Part shown: positions 1 to 8,612 of the stretch, piece after piece
Position numbering within the stretch: position 1 is the first letter of the stretch
Layout of the letters: each line of letters opens with the position of its first letter
Assembly: GCF_000301035.1 (NCBI RefSeq)
Contig: NZ_JH932292.1
Span: 1,354,857 to 1,418,856, forward strand
Origin: Facklamia hominis CCUG 36813
Lineage (GTDB): Bacteria; Bacillota; Bacilli; Lactobacillales; Aerococcaceae
Length of the DNA stretch: 64,000 nt
Reading direction: 5' to 3'
Notes under the pieces: model-generated
What the model saw: the letters and a program-made list of their open reading frames with translations, nothing else
Databases searched by the model: none
Told to the model about the DNA's origin: nothing
Made by a program: the position numbers and the translations under genes

Positions 1-49
1 ACTAACACCTCAACTGTTAATTGAACTTGAAAAACTATTGCAAGCGTAA
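1..49 (+). CDS. ntpE: V-type ATPase subunit E, C-terminal end only
   Basis: A reading frame open from the window edge ends in LLIELEKLLQA and a TAA at 47-49. It sits 12 bases before ntpC, and a GGGGGG Shine-Dalgarno overlaps its end. In Enterococcus-type ntp operons the gene before ntpC is ntpE, the peripheral stalk subunit, so the call rests on position. Only about 15 residues are visible, too few for a family match on their own. Confidence 0.55.
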   Translation, partial: LTPQLLIELEKLLQA

Positions 50-61
50 GGGGGGCTAGGA

Positions 62-1072
62 ATGTCACAATTAGAGTATGCTGGTTTAAATACGACGCTA
101 CGTCTCTATGAAGCCCAACTCTTAAGCCAATCTGATTACGATACATTGTTGCAGATGGATCAAATTGACAGTGTACTAGATTATCTCGCCAAAACGGCTT
201 ACGTAGTCAATGAACAAGCTCGCACTCAGCGTCAGTTTGAACCAACGATTCAACAGCGCCTTGAGTACGTTTATCATGAGTTAGTTCAAGCATCACCGGA
301 TCCACGGGTTATTGAGATCTTCTCTCTTCGTTATACTTACCATAATCTTAAGGTTTTAATTAAACAGAATTATGTTGATCGAGACTTATCTGATCTTTTG
401 ATTCCCATTGGGAGTTATTCTTATGATCAGTTAAAGCAGTTGGTTGAAACGAAAGGCCAAGACGAAGATGTAGATCCGATTATGCAAGCGGCGATTTATG
501 ATGCGATCACATCGGTAGAAGATACCGGAGATACTTATTCAATTGATGTGATTTTGGATACGGCATATCTCGATCATATTGCTTCAAATGCAAGAGAACT
601 AAATGATCCAGCGGTCGTTGAATTTACTAAAATGAAAATTGATTTCCAAAATCTAACAACGTTTGTTAGAGGATATAATCAAGGTCAATCAAACACCTTT
701 ATTTATACCGCCTTGTCAGGTCAAGGAGGCGTCAGTCGGGATGATATTCTTGAAAATTGGCGAGAAAAAGATTTGAGTGGCTTGGTAGAGACTTACCATC
801 GAGCTGATTATTTGATTGATCTTGATCAAGTATGGGATCAATTGAATAATAGCGAAGTAGACTCGGCTTTTATTAATCGTGTTATCCAAGAACAGTTCGC
901 AAAGAACTTACGACCTTATTCCTTTGAGGCTTTTGGACCGATGCCTGTCTTAACGTATCTTTATTTCTTAGAAAATGAAACAGATAATATTCGTTTATTA
1001 TTAATCGGTAAAGAAAATAATCTAGATGCACAGCTAATAAAAGAAAGGATGAGACCAATTCATGGCATATAA
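62..1072 (+). CDS. ntpC: V-type ATP synthase/ATPase subunit C
   Basis: The 336-residue product matches the V/A-type ATPase C subunit (d-type), which sits as a cap between the membrane c-ring and the central stalk and couples rotation of the DF shaft to ion movement. It is largely helical, without signal peptide or membrane segments, as expected for this cytoplasmic subunit, and has the usual family length. The ATG at 62 follows a purine-rich GGGGGG site. Its last 11 bases overlap the start of ntpF, which indicates translational coupling within the operon. In Enterococcus hirae the same complex pumps Na+; whether this one moves Na+ or H+ cannot be told because the c-ring gene (ntpK) lies outside the window. 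Confidence 0.93.
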   Translation: MSQLEYAGLNTTLRLYEAQLLSQSDYDTLLQMDQIDSVLDYLAKTAYVVNEQARTQRQFEPTIQQRLEYVYHELVQASPDPRVIEIFSLRYTYHNLKVLIKQNYVDRDLSDLLIPIGSYSYDQLKQLVETKGQDEDVDPIMQAAIYDAITSVEDTGDTYSIDVILDTAYLDHIASNARELNDPAVVEFTKMKIDFQNLTTFVRGYNQGQSNTFIYTALSGQGGVSRDDILENWREKDLSGLVETYHRADYLIDLDQVWDQLNNSEVDSAFINRVIQEQFAKNLRPYSFEAFGPMPVLTYLYFLENETDNIRLLLIGKENNLDAQLIKERMRPIHGI

Positions 1073-1373
1073 GATCGCAGTGGTCGGTAACCGTGACGTG
1101 GTTCTGGCTTTCAAATTATTAGGATTCGAAGTCTTCCCAGCCAATAATGGTGAGGAAGCGCGTAAAACAATACATGATTTAGCCCAAGAAAAATTTGGCG
1201 TGATTTTGGTGACAGAAAATATTGCTCAGGAAATTCCTGATACAATTCGGTATTTCGATACGCAAGCCACTCCCGCTGTTATCTTAATCCCAACCCATAA
1301 GGGATCCTTGGGAATTGGTAAAGCTAAAGTGAATGAAAATGTCGAAAAAGCCATTGGGCAGAATATTCTATAA
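1062..1373 (+). CDS. ntpF: V-type ATPase subunit F
   Basis: This 103-residue protein is the small central-stalk subunit F (NtpG in some E. hirae naming), which pairs with subunit D in the rotor. The N-terminus MAYKIAVVGNRDVVLAFKLL is typical: a Rossmann-like start followed by a glycine and a conserved acidic pattern. It overlaps the 3' end of ntpC by 11 bases and is followed by an AAAGGAGG site for ntpA, so it lies inside the operon. The family assignment comes from both sequence and position between C and A. Confidence 0.92.
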   Translation: MAYKIAVVGNRDVVLAFKLLGFEVFPANNGEEARKTIHDLAQEKFGVILVTENIAQEIPDTIRYFDTQATPAVILIPTHKGSLGIGKAKVNENVEKAIGQNIL

Positions 1374-1388
1374 CAAAGGAGGAATTAT

Positions 1389-3170
1389 ATGAGCACTGGA
1401 ATAATTACTGAAATATCCGGACCTTTAGTAAAAGCTAAGGGAATGGCGGATGCATCGATTCGTGAGATTGTTTATGTTGGTAAGATGCACCTAACCGGTG
1501 AAATTCTAGAAATGCACAAAGATGTGGCGTCAATTCAAGTCTACGAAGAAACGTCTGGATTACAACCAGGAGAAGAAGTGATTTCAAGTGGAAATCCCTT
1601 ATCCGTTGAATTAGGTCCTGGTCTATTAACAAAGATGTTCGACGGAATTCAACGTCCTCTACAAGAATTTATGGATGAAACTAAGAGTAATTTCTTGGTT
1701 AGGGGAGCAAGCGTTGATATTCTTGACAAACAAAAGAAATGGACGTTTAAACCTACTAAGGCTGTTGGTGATCATGTTATAGCTGGAGATATCATTGGTA
1801 CGGTTGATGAAACAAAAATTATTGAACACCGGATCATGGTACCAGTGGGTGTTGAAGGGACAATCAAGTCCATTCAGTCTGGCGATTTTACAGTAGAAGA
1901 GACGATCTGTGTTTTAGATACGGATCAAGGTGAAAAAGAACTCAATATGATCCAAAAATGGCCAGTACGTGAAGGACGGCCCTATGCTTCAAAAACAACA
2001 CCAAAAACCCCTTTAAAGACAGGTCAACGAGTGATTGATGCTTTCTTCCCATTAACAAAAGGGGGCGTGGCAGCAGTTCCTGGACCTTTCGGGGCAGGAA
2101 AAACTGTTGTTCAACACCAAATTGCTAAGTATGCTGACGTAGATGTCGTTGTTTATGTTGGTTGTGGTGAGCGTGGGAACGAAATGACGGACGTTATTAA
2201 CGAATTCCCTGAGTTGGTCGATCCAAAGACGGGCGAATCGATCATGGAGCGGACCATCTTAATTGCTAACACATCGAATATGCCGGTGGCTGCACGGGAA
2301 GCTTCAATCTATACTGGAATTACCATTGCTGAATATTTCCGTGATATGGGCTACTCTGTCGCAATCATGGCGGATTCAACCTCTCGTTGGGCAGAAGCCT
2401 TGCGTGAAATGTCAGGACGTATGGAAGAAATGCCTGGGGATGAAGGATATCCTGCTTACTTAGGATCACGTATTGCTGAATATTATGAACGAGCTGGTTT
2501 AGTGAAGACTTTAGGTTCCGATGGACGTGAAGGATCGGTATCTGCTATTGGTGCGGTATCACCTCCAGGTGGGGATACATCCGAACCTGTTACACAAAAC
2601 ACCTTGCGAATCGTTAAGGTCTTCTGGTCATTGGATTCTAAACTATCACAACAACGTCACTTCCCAGCGATTAACTGGTTAGATTCTTATTCACAATATT
2701 CAACGGATGTTCAAGCGTATAACGATGCCCATCTTGAAGAAGGATGGGGAAAATTGGTTCGTCATTTTATGGCCTTACTTCAAGAAGAAGCCAGCCTTCA
2801 AGAAATCGTTCGCTTAGTTGGTTTGGATTCCCTTTCTGAAAAAGATAAGTTGACCTTGGTGATTGCAGCGATGATTCGTGAAGACTTCTTACAACAAAAT
2901 GCCTTTGATGACGTGGATACAACCACTTCCGAAGTGAAACAATTGAAATTATTGCACTTAATTTCTACCTTTGAACAAGAAGCACGTCATGCAATGGAAT
3001 TAGGAGCTTATTACCAAGAAATTATGGAAGGAACGAAAGATGTTCGTGAACAAATCGCACGGGCAAAATTCATTCCAGAATCAGAAATTTCTCGATTAGA
3101 TGACTTGAAAGAAGCCATTAAATCAAGTCTTAAGCAAACACTAGAACGAGGTGGTGAAGCGAATGCTTAA
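1389..3170 (+). CDS. ntpA: V-type ATPase catalytic subunit A
   Basis: This is the catalytic A subunit of the V1 head, 593 residues, the same length as E. hirae NtpA. The P-loop [10 protein letters not shown] lies near residues 231-240, followed by the GERGNEM segment and a Walker B region. It contains the long non-homologous insertion that distinguishes A from B subunits (about residues 115-190). Three A and three B subunits alternate to form the hexamer that hydrolyses ATP in the cytoplasm. The ATG at 1389 follows AAAGGAGG at 6-base spacing. Its 3' end overlaps ntpB by 8 bases. Confidence 0.97.
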   Translation: MSTGIITEISGPLVKAKGMADASIREIVYVGKMHLTGEILEMHKDVASIQVYEETSGLQPGEEVISSGNPLSVELGPGLLTKMFDGIQRPLQEFMDETKSNFLVRGASVDILDKQKKWTFKPTKAVGDHVIAGDIIGTVDETKIIEHRIMVPVGVEGTIKSIQSGDFTVEETICVLDTDQGEKELNMIQKWPVREGRPYASKTTPKTPLKTGQRVIDAFFPLTKGGVAAVPGPFGAGKTVVQHQIAKYADVDVVVYVGCGERGNEMTDVINEFPELVDPKTGESIMERTILIANTSNMPVAAREASIYTGITIAEYFRDMGYSVAIMADSTSRWAEALREMSGRMEEMPGDEGYPAYLGSRIAEYYERAGLVKTLGSDGREGSVSAIGAVSPPGGDTSEPVTQNTLRIVKVFWSLDSKLSQQRHFPAINWLDSYSQYSTDVQAYNDAHLEEGWGKLVRHFMALLQEEASLQEIVRLVGLDSLSEKDKLTLVIAAMIREDFLQQNAFDDVDTTTSEVKQLKLLHLISTFEQEARHAMELGAYYQEIMEGTKDVREQIARAKFIPESEISRLDDLKEAIKSSLKQTLERGGEANA

Positions 3171-4539
3171 AGAATACACAAATATTGGTGAACTTTCAGG
3201 ACCTTTGATGATTGTTGATGGTGTTGAAGGCGTTGCTTATGATGAATTGGTTGAGATTGAACTTCATAATGGTGAAACCCGTTTAGGACAAGTACTTGAA
3301 GCACAAGATGGCAAGGCCGTTGTTCAAATCTACGGGGGAACTTCAAATATGAAGATCTCAAATATTAAGGCTCGCTTTAAAGGAAAACCGTTAGAGTTTG
3401 CCCTATCAGAAGATATCGTTGGACGGATCTTTGATGGGATGGGGAATATCATGGATGGCGGTCCTGAAATTATTCCTGAAAAATTTGCAGACATTAATGG
3501 ACAAGCGATTAATCCGATGGCACGGGACTATCCGGACGAATTTATTCAAACCGGGATTTCGACAATTGATCATTTGAACACGCTTGTTCGGGGTCAAAAA
3601 TTACCAGTTTTCTCGGGTGCAGGTCTTCCTCACAAGGAATTAGCGGCTCAAATTGCTCGTCAAGCGACTGTATTGAATTCCGATGAACCATTCGCGGTTG
3701 TCTTTGCAGCGATGGGGATTACTTATGACGAGGCTGAATACTTCATGGATTCCTTCCGTGAAACAGGAGCCATTGATCGTTCGGTTATGTTAGTGAACTT
3801 GGCGAATGACCCAGCGATTGAACGTTTGGCTACGCCTAAGATTGCCTTAACGGTTGCTGAGTACTTAGCCTTCGAAAAAGATATGCACGTATTAGTTATC
3901 ATGACAGACATGACGAACTACTGTGAAGCCTTACGGGAAGTATCAGCTGCTCGGCGGGAAGTGCCAGGTCGTCGTGGATATCCAGGTTACTTATATACTA
4001 ACCTATCAACCCTTTATGAGCGTGCAGGTCGGTTAGTTGGCTGTAAAGGTTCCGTAACTCAAATTCCAATCTTAACCATGCCGGAAGATGATATCACTCA
4101 CCCAATCCCTGACTTAACGGGTTATATTACTGAGGGTCAAATTATCTTGGATAATGCCTTATATAATCAAGGTATTGAGCCACCGATCAATGTTTTACCA
4201 TCTCTATCTCGGTTGAAGGATAAGGGAACGGGTGAAGGTAAGACGCGTGAAGACCACGCTCCAACCATGAACCAACTCTTTGCTGCTTACGCTAAAGGTA
4301 AAGAAGCCAAGGAATTAGCGATTGTATTAGGGGAATCTGCCTTATCGGATACGGATAAACTTTATGTGAAGTTTACCGATGAATTTGAAAAACGTTACGT
4401 TAACCAAGGTTTCGATACGAACCGAGATATCTTTGAATCATTAGACTTGGCTTGGGATCTATTAAGAATCTTGCCTAAGTCTGAATTGAAGCGGATCAAG
4501 GACCCAATGATTGAAAAATATATGCCGGAAGGAGAGTAA
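3163..4539 (+). CDS. ntpB: V-type ATPase regulatory subunit B
   Basis: The non-catalytic B subunit of the V1 head. I take the ATG at 3163 ([13 protein letters not shown]) rather than the longer GTG frame at 3151, because GAGGTGG at 3149-3155 is then the ribosome-binding site. The resulting 458-residue length equals that of E. hirae NtpB. In place of a true P-loop it has [15 protein letters not shown], as expected for a subunit that binds nucleotide at the A/B interface without hydrolysing it. The start lies inside the last codons of ntpA, so the two partners are translationally coupled. Confidence 0.96.
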   Translation: MLKEYTNIGELSGPLMIVDGVEGVAYDELVEIELHNGETRLGQVLEAQDGKAVVQIYGGTSNMKISNIKARFKGKPLEFALSEDIVGRIFDGMGNIMDGGPEIIPEKFADINGQAINPMARDYPDEFIQTGISTIDHLNTLVRGQKLPVFSGAGLPHKELAAQIARQATVLNSDEPFAVVFAAMGITYDEAEYFMDSFRETGAIDRSVMLVNLANDPAIERLATPKIALTVAEYLAFEKDMHVLVIMTDMTNYCEALREVSAARREVPGRRGYPGYLYTNLSTLYERAGRLVGCKGSVTQIPILTMPEDDITHPIPDLTGYITEGQIILDNALYNQGIEPPINVLPSLSRLKDKGTGEGKTREDHAPTMNQLFAAYAKGKEAKELAIVLGESALSDTDKLYVKFTDEFEKRYVNQGFDTNRDIFESLDLAWDLLRILPKSELKRIKDPMIEKYMPEGE

Positions 4540-4545
4540 TGCGCT

Positions 4546-5160
4546 ATGGCCAACGTATTAGGTGTAAAGCCAACCCGGATGGAGTTAGCCTCCCTAAAGT
4601 CAACCGAAGCGCTTGCGACCCGGGGGCATAAGCTACTCAAGGATAAGCAAGATGAATTGATGCGTAACTTCATCGACATGATTCGTCGCAATAACGAATT
4701 GCGTGATCAAGTAGAGGAAGAATTAACCCAATCCCTCAAATCCTTTATTCTCTCTAAAGCCTTAATGAATGAGAATTTTATGGAAGAGATCGCGGCGATC
4801 ACTCAAAACCGCGTCGAACTAGATATTCGTATGGAAAATATCATGTCTGTCTATGTTCCTAAGATGGATTTTCATATTGGCGAAGAAGATAGTCAGGCCC
4901 GCTATGGTTATTTGAATTCCAATGCGGAGCTGGATGAAGCACTTGAGGTCTTGACCAAACTCTTACCTAAATTATTAGAGTTGGTAGAAATTGAAAAAGC
5001 ATGTCAACTTTTAGCCGATGAGATTGAAAAGACCCGTCGTCGGGTCAATGCCTTGGAGTATCGGATGATTCCAGATACGCAAGAGACTATTTCTTATATT
5101 TCTATGAAATTAGAAGAAAACGAACGGGCTACCATCTCACGGATGATGAAGTTGAAATAG
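4546..5160 (+). CDS. ntpD: V-type ATPase subunit D (central rotor shaft)
   Basis: The 204-residue product begins MANVLGVKPTRMELASLK and is rich in long heptad-like helices at both ends. This is the antiparallel coiled coil of V/A-ATPase subunit D that turns inside the A3B3 head. A conserved stretch near the C-terminus (RRRVNALEYRMIP) is diagnostic of the family. The start is 6 bases after ntpB, with GGAGAG upstream. It is the last gene before a strong terminator, so it closes the operon. Confidence 0.95.
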   Translation: MANVLGVKPTRMELASLKSTEALATRGHKLLKDKQDELMRNFIDMIRRNNELRDQVEEELTQSLKSFILSKALMNENFMEEIAAITQNRVELDIRMENIMSVYVPKMDFHIGEEDSQARYGYLNSNAELDEALEVLTKLLPKLLELVEIEKACQLLADEIEKTRRRVNALEYRMIPDTQETISYISMKLEENERATISRMMKLK

Positions 5161-5173
5161 TATATTCAATATG

Positions 5174-5216
5174 AAGAGGTTAGCCAGGAGCAAATTGCTT
5201 CTAGCTAACCTCTTTT
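5174..5216 (+). terminator. Terminator of the ntp operon
   Basis: An 11-bp perfect inverted repeat (AAGAGGTTAGC at 5174-5184, GCTAACCTCTT at 5204-5214) is followed by a short T run, 13 bases after the ntpD stop codon. Confidence 0.8.
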
Positions 5217-5392
5217 GCTGAATAGGACATTTATGTCATGTTAAAATAAGTCATTTTCTTATAGAATATTGAGTAAGGAGGGTAGAGAGATTAAATATCT
5301 CCGTTGCTGGGTTTGGTAGTGGAGTTTTAGGTTGTATCTTTTAGAGATTGGATAGAATAAAATTTGTTCGATTTGTATATAAGGGGTGCTCT

Positions 5393-5566
5393 ATGAAATT
5401 TAATAAAGACTTTTATAAGTCAATTCGGTTTTGGTGTTGCCTAGCTTTAGTAGTAATTTACTTTCTTTTCGAAGACTATAAAAAACCGCTATGGTACAGC
5501 TTGCTTTATTTCCTATTTCAACTGATTTTATTATGGGATACAATCTTTATGAAAAAGAGTGAGTAA
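5393..5566 (+). CDS. Small two-helix membrane protein, unknown
   Basis: A 57-residue frame starting MKFNKDFYKS at 5393. The ATG is preceded by AAGGGGTG at good spacing, which is why it is preferred over an upstream ATG at 5348. It has two hydrophobic segments (about residues 11-24 and 33-47) joined by a charged loop, and ends KKSE. It abuts the thioredoxin-like gene with almost no gap, so the two were probably cotranscribed. Small two-helix proteins beside a bacteriocin-type thioredoxin are often immunity or accessory proteins, but no family is recognised and this role is only suggested by context. Confidence 0.5.
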   Translation: MKFNKDFYKSIRFWCCLALVVIYFLFEDYKKPLWYSLLYFLFQLILLWDTIFMKKSE

Positions 5567-5567
5567 A

Positions 5568-6042
5568 TTGAAACGCCAAATACTTCTGTTGGGCCTTAGT
5601 TTGATAGTTAGTTTTGGTTTTTCCAAGCAGAGTTACGGCAAAAACTCCGACGGATGCTAAAGAAATTGAAAACTATTCTCAGATCATTGATCGCTTTGAA
5701 GAAGTTAAGGCTGATCAAATTTTAGAAGAACAGTTAGATTATCCTGTTTTTCTCTATCTGGGAAGAGAATCTTGTCCTTTTTGTCGTGATTTTGTTGAAT
5801 TATTAGAATCTTCGATCAATTATCTTGAAGAAGATGGTCTGAAAATATTCTACTTGAATACTGAAAATTCACAGTCCGATGCAGATATTCAAAAGGTTGG
5901 CGAGAAGTTTCATTTAAAGACGGTTCCATCTTTTCTATATATAACACCTGACAAAAAAGTGGATAAGTTTTTAGTTGATCAGATGAGTCTAACGAATTGG
6001 ATTCAAGATCATTTAGCCGATGAATCAAATAAAGTGAATTAA
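5568..6042 (+). pseudogene. Exported thioredoxin-fold protein, frameshifted after the signal peptide
   Basis: A TTG at 5568 opens a frame coding for a signal peptide (KRQILLLGLSLIVSFGF). The mature domain lies in the next frame and is open from 5614 to 6042. Removing one T from the five-T run near 5618-5622 joins them into about 157 residues. The mature part carries ESCPFCRDF, a CxxC thioredoxin motif, and a TVPSFLY cis-proline region. This resembles the transport-accessory thioredoxins of bacteriocin loci (PedC/BrcD type), which help disulphide formation outside the cell. As written, the protein would lack its signal peptide unless a TTG at 5614 is used, so it is either a recent pseudogene or a homopolymer sequencing error. 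Confidence 0.65.
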
Positions 6043-6048
6043 AGTGTG

Positions 6049-6090
6049 AGTACTGCTAATGGCTTGTTTTGCTATTAGTAGTACTTTTTA
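6049..6090 (+). terminator. Terminator after the thioredoxin-like gene
   Basis: Inverted repeat AGTACTGCTAAT (6049-6060) with ATTAGTAGTACT (6074-6085), one G-T wobble, followed by TTTTT. It starts 7 bases after the stop codon. Confidence 0.8.
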
Positions 6091-6204
6091 TACACCGCAG
6101 ATAAAAGATCAAATCAAATATTTAATATTGATTAAATAATATGGCCATAATACAGTTAGTAATACCTTCTTTTTTGAAAAAATACTGAAAAAGAATAGAA
6201 TAGG

Positions 6205-6930
6205 ATGATGGGCTTGAAAGGCATAGAAGAAATTGGTCGAAGGATACGTATTTTAAAAGAAGAATAGGAGTTAAGTCGAGAAGTGTTTTGTGAGGCTGAA
6301 TCTTAAATAAGCGCTCGTCAATTAGCAAGAATTGAAATCAGGCAATCTTCACCAAACTAGTCTATATTACTCAGCGGTTAGGAGTTACAATAGCCTATTT
6401 AATCGAAGATCAAAAATTGCTGACTCTAATGAGTATTATCAAATTAGGAATCTTTGATGAACTTTGTGTCTTATAGATTAGCAGAAAGACAGGGTGAAAA
6501 AAGCGCTTTAAGATCAGATTTTTTGATAAATATTATGGTTATTTACTAAAAGAAGAACAGATAGCTATTATATTATGCGTGATCCCTCTGATGCTGTAAA
6601 AGAGCACAATAGTCTTTATGGACAGGCTATCATCAGAGAATTGATGGAAGATAAAATTACTTCCATCACCCCTATTTATTTTAGGGCTTTTTTGATAGGA
6701 AGATGTAGGGGATTAGTAAAATGAGTTGTTGAGAAATCTTGTTTAAAAAGAATGAAGTCTTAATGAATAAATAGACATCTATTCATTGAGACTGGATTGG
6801 TCGTAAAGATGGGGTACTGATATAAGATCCGATTGTGGAATTTATGAGTTAATAAGGCTTAATAATCAGGTGGGCTGTGTATTTATACATTAATTGATAT
6901 ATACTTTCTATTTTATAGTAATAAAGAGGG
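6205..6930 (+). pseudogene. Wrecked paralogue of the downstream RRNPP-type regulator
   Basis: An ATG at 6205 begins a product very like the start of the regulator at 7190-8125, but with several in-frame stops and frame changes. Matching pieces include IGRRIRILKEE, LSREVFCEAES and ARQLARIE in the DNA-binding domain, then DPSDAVKEHNSLYGQAII further on (intact copy: ATSDVVNEHIDLYGQAII). Similarity fades after about 6900. It is a dead second copy of a helix-turn-helix plus helical-repeat regulator, on the opposite strand to the live one. The end coordinate is approximate. Confidence 0.7.
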
Positions 6931-6950
6931 CAAGTACTATGTGAGAAGAA

Positions 6951-6995
6951 CCCCAAAAATTAGACTAAAGTCTAACATTTTGGGGGCACTATTAT
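6951..6995. repeat. Solo end of an IS150-like element (palindromic)
   Basis: The right 22 bases (6974-6995, ending TTTTGGGGGCACTA) match the right end of the IS at 43735-45272 at 20 of 22 positions. As in that element, the end is internally palindromic: CCCCAAAA on the left mirrors TTTTGGGG on the right. No transposase remains nearby, so this is a leftover end or a small derivative. The rest of 6931-7189 shows no gene. Confidence 0.55.
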
Positions 6996-7189
6996 AATGC
7001 TAGTCCTTTATATAATGGTACCGTGTTAATTAATTGATTAATGCGGTATAAATATTGTATTTAATTCGATCGATTTACCCCACCATTCAATTTTAGCGGA
7101 GTCTGTGTCTAGAGATGGGTGAATTATTAATAATTGACTCATGAATTGGATCTCCTTTCTATTATTAAATTATCAATTAAGAATAAAAA

Positions 7190-8125
7190 TTATTCTAAAT
7201 CGAATTTTCCAGTAGCATATCTTTTTAGGTCAAGTTCGAGTTCATCTGTTAATTTATCTGCTAGGAATACTTCATTGAAAAGATTTGCATAATCAATTGC
7301 TTGTTGATAAAAGTATTTTGTCATGGGTATGCTATTTTTGGCATAAAGATACCATTTAGCTTTTAGCATTGTGCAGATGATGAGATCTTCTGCTTTTTTG
7401 TCAATATGAATTAAAGTATCTAAGCAAGTCAAAATTTCTTCTATTCTATTAAAATTTTTATAATGAAATAATGTTGTGATTGAATCAATATAAAAGCTAA
7501 TACCAAAGTTAACCATATTATAATGAATAAAATCTACTTGGTTTAAGACCTTACTTAACATAGTATCAATTAAATTATCATCAAAATATTGTTCATTGGT
7601 AAAATCTACTTGCGATAAATATAAACGAATAATTAATAAATCATTTAAGGTGTAGGAGGATTTCAGTTTAACTTGATCAAAATAGTCATCTATAATGGCT
7701 TGTCCATAGAGATCTATGTGTTCGTTTACGACATCTGAAGTTGCATGCATAATATCAATGGCGATCTGTTCTTCTTCTGGTAAATAGTCATAGTATTTTT
7801 GAAAAACTATTTCATAAAGGTCATCTTTTTCTTGAATTTTATCTTTGAGTCCATAACTTGCAAAGTTCATTAAGCGATCTTTTATTTGATAGTATTCAAA
7901 TGGAGGAGTCAAGTACTTTTCTTCTAACAAAAAAGAAAGCGGTATGTGTAATTGATTGCATATAAATTCAAGCTTGTAAAGACTTGGAAGGGATTGTCCA
8001 CTCTCAATGCGAGCAAGTTGTCTTACGGTTAATTGAGATTCATCTTCACAGAAAGTCTCACGACTTAATTGGTTTGTTTCTCTAAGTAATCGAATCTTTT
8101 TTCCCAATTCTTTTTTTGAATGCAT
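7190..8125 (-). CDS. Peptide-responsive transcriptional regulator (RRNPP/Rgg-PlcR-like)
   Basis: The 311-residue protein has an N-terminal XRE-type helix-turn-helix (about residues 5-65: LGKKIRLLRETNQLSRETFC, then VRQLARIESGQSLPSL). A long all-helical region follows, of the kind that forms TPR-like repeats in PlcR, Rgg and TprA regulators. Such proteins usually bind a short exported-and-reimported peptide and switch bacteriocin or lanthipeptide genes. It is divergent from the lanthipeptide genes and separated from them by 316 bases holding two strong palindromes, so it is the obvious candidate controller. The exact subfamily is not certain. No obvious signalling peptide gene is seen apart from a weak candidate at 8359-8421. 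Confidence 0.75.
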   Translation of the reverse strand: MHSKKELGKKIRLLRETNQLSRETFCEDESQLTVRQLARIESGQSLPSLYKLEFICNQLHIPLSFLLEEKYLTPPFEYYQIKDRLMNFASYGLKDKIQEKDDLYEIVFQKYYDYLPEEEQIAIDIMHATSDVVNEHIDLYGQAIIDDYFDQVKLKSSYTLNDLLIIRLYLSQVDFTNEQYFDDNLIDTMLSKVLNQVDFIHYNMVNFGISFYIDSITTLFHYKNFNRIEEILTCLDTLIHIDKKAEDLIICTMLKAKWYLYAKNSIPMTKYFYQQAIDYANLFNEVFLADKLTDELELDLKRYATGKFDLE

Positions 8126-8246
8126 ACTTTACGCTCCTTTTACGCTCCTTTTTGTATTAATAATATTTTAGCAAATAAATAAAGCCTTTTCAATGTGATG
8201 AAGTGATTTTTGACTTTTTAAGTGAGTAATAAAATGAGAAAATATT

Positions 8247-8280
8247 CATGACAAGATTGTCTCCTGACATTCTTGTCATG
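8247..8280. promoter_or_regulatory. Long palindrome in the lan promoter region
   Basis: CATGACAAGA (8247-8256) and TCTTGTCATG (8271-8280) pair perfectly. After one T-T mismatch, TGTC (8258-8261) pairs with GACA (8266-8269) around a 4-base centre. It lies between the divergent regulator and the lanthipeptide genes, upstream of a TATAAT, so an operator for the regulator is the simplest reading. Because TTTTT follows at 8285-8289, a terminator-like role cannot be excluded. Confidence 0.55.
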
Positions 8281-8292
8281 GTCGTTTTTACC

Positions 8293-8323
8293 TAAATCTT
8301 TATAATGAAATTATAAAGATTTA
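8293..8323. promoter_or_regulatory. Perfect 14-bp inverted repeat holding a TATAAT box
   Basis: TAAATCTTTATAAT (8293-8306) is mirrored by ATTATAAAGATTTA (8310-8323) with a GAA spacer. TATAAT at 8301-8306 is a consensus -10 box. No good -35 is found at 17 bases upstream; TTGTCA at 8273 is 22 bases away, which would suit an activator-dependent promoter. The leader to the precursor ATG would be about 130 bases. Confidence 0.5.
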
Positions 8324-8441
8324 ATTAATAAGAAGAGATATATAACAGTAGCAGGGTAATGTGTTCGTTAATTATTATGCTATTTTGGGACCTATCTTTT
8401 CGTATTGAATTATTTCTTTAAATATTTTAGGGAGGTGCACC

Positions 8442-8543
8442 ATGTCAGTATTACGCTTACAAACTAAACCAGTGGTTAGTCCTAATGGAGCAGGGCATTC
8501 TGAAGGATGGTCAACTTTTAGTATTGTTTGTCACCTTGGTTAA
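8442..8543 (+). CDS. Class III lanthipeptide precursor, 33 residues
   Basis: A short gene with ATG at 8442, GGGAGG 6 bases upstream and TAA at 8541-8543. The leader starts MSVLRLQ, which fits the hydrophobic-x-x-L-Q recognition motif of class III lanthipeptide leaders. The C-terminal core has S24-T-F-S27-I-V-C30 followed by HLG. Ser-x-x-Ser-x-x-Cys is the pattern that LanKC enzymes convert into labionin (or into lanthionine using S27 and C30). A Pro-Asn-Gly-Ala-Gly stretch near residues 14-18 may mark the leader/core boundary. There is one Cys, so one ring is expected. It directly precedes a LanKC synthetase and an exporter. The ring type and mature end are predictions; no dedicated leader protease gene is seen, as is common in class III. 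Confidence 0.85.
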   Translation: MSVLRLQTKPVVSPNGAGHSEGWSTFSIVCHLG

Positions 8544-8554
8544 GACTTGTTTTT

Positions 8555-8591
8555 GAATCCCTAGTGAAAATGTAATATTTGCTAGGGATTC
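8555..8591 (+). terminator. Hairpin between precursor and synthetase genes (attenuator)
   Basis: GAATCCCTAG (8555-8564) pairs perfectly with CTAGGGATTC (8582-8591) across a 17-base loop. Only a TT follows, so it is probably a partial terminator or RNA-stabilising hairpin that keeps precursor mRNA in excess over synthetase mRNA, an arrangement common in lanthipeptide operons. Confidence 0.6.
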
Positions 8592-8612
8592 TTAATGATA
8601 GGAGTAGTTAAT

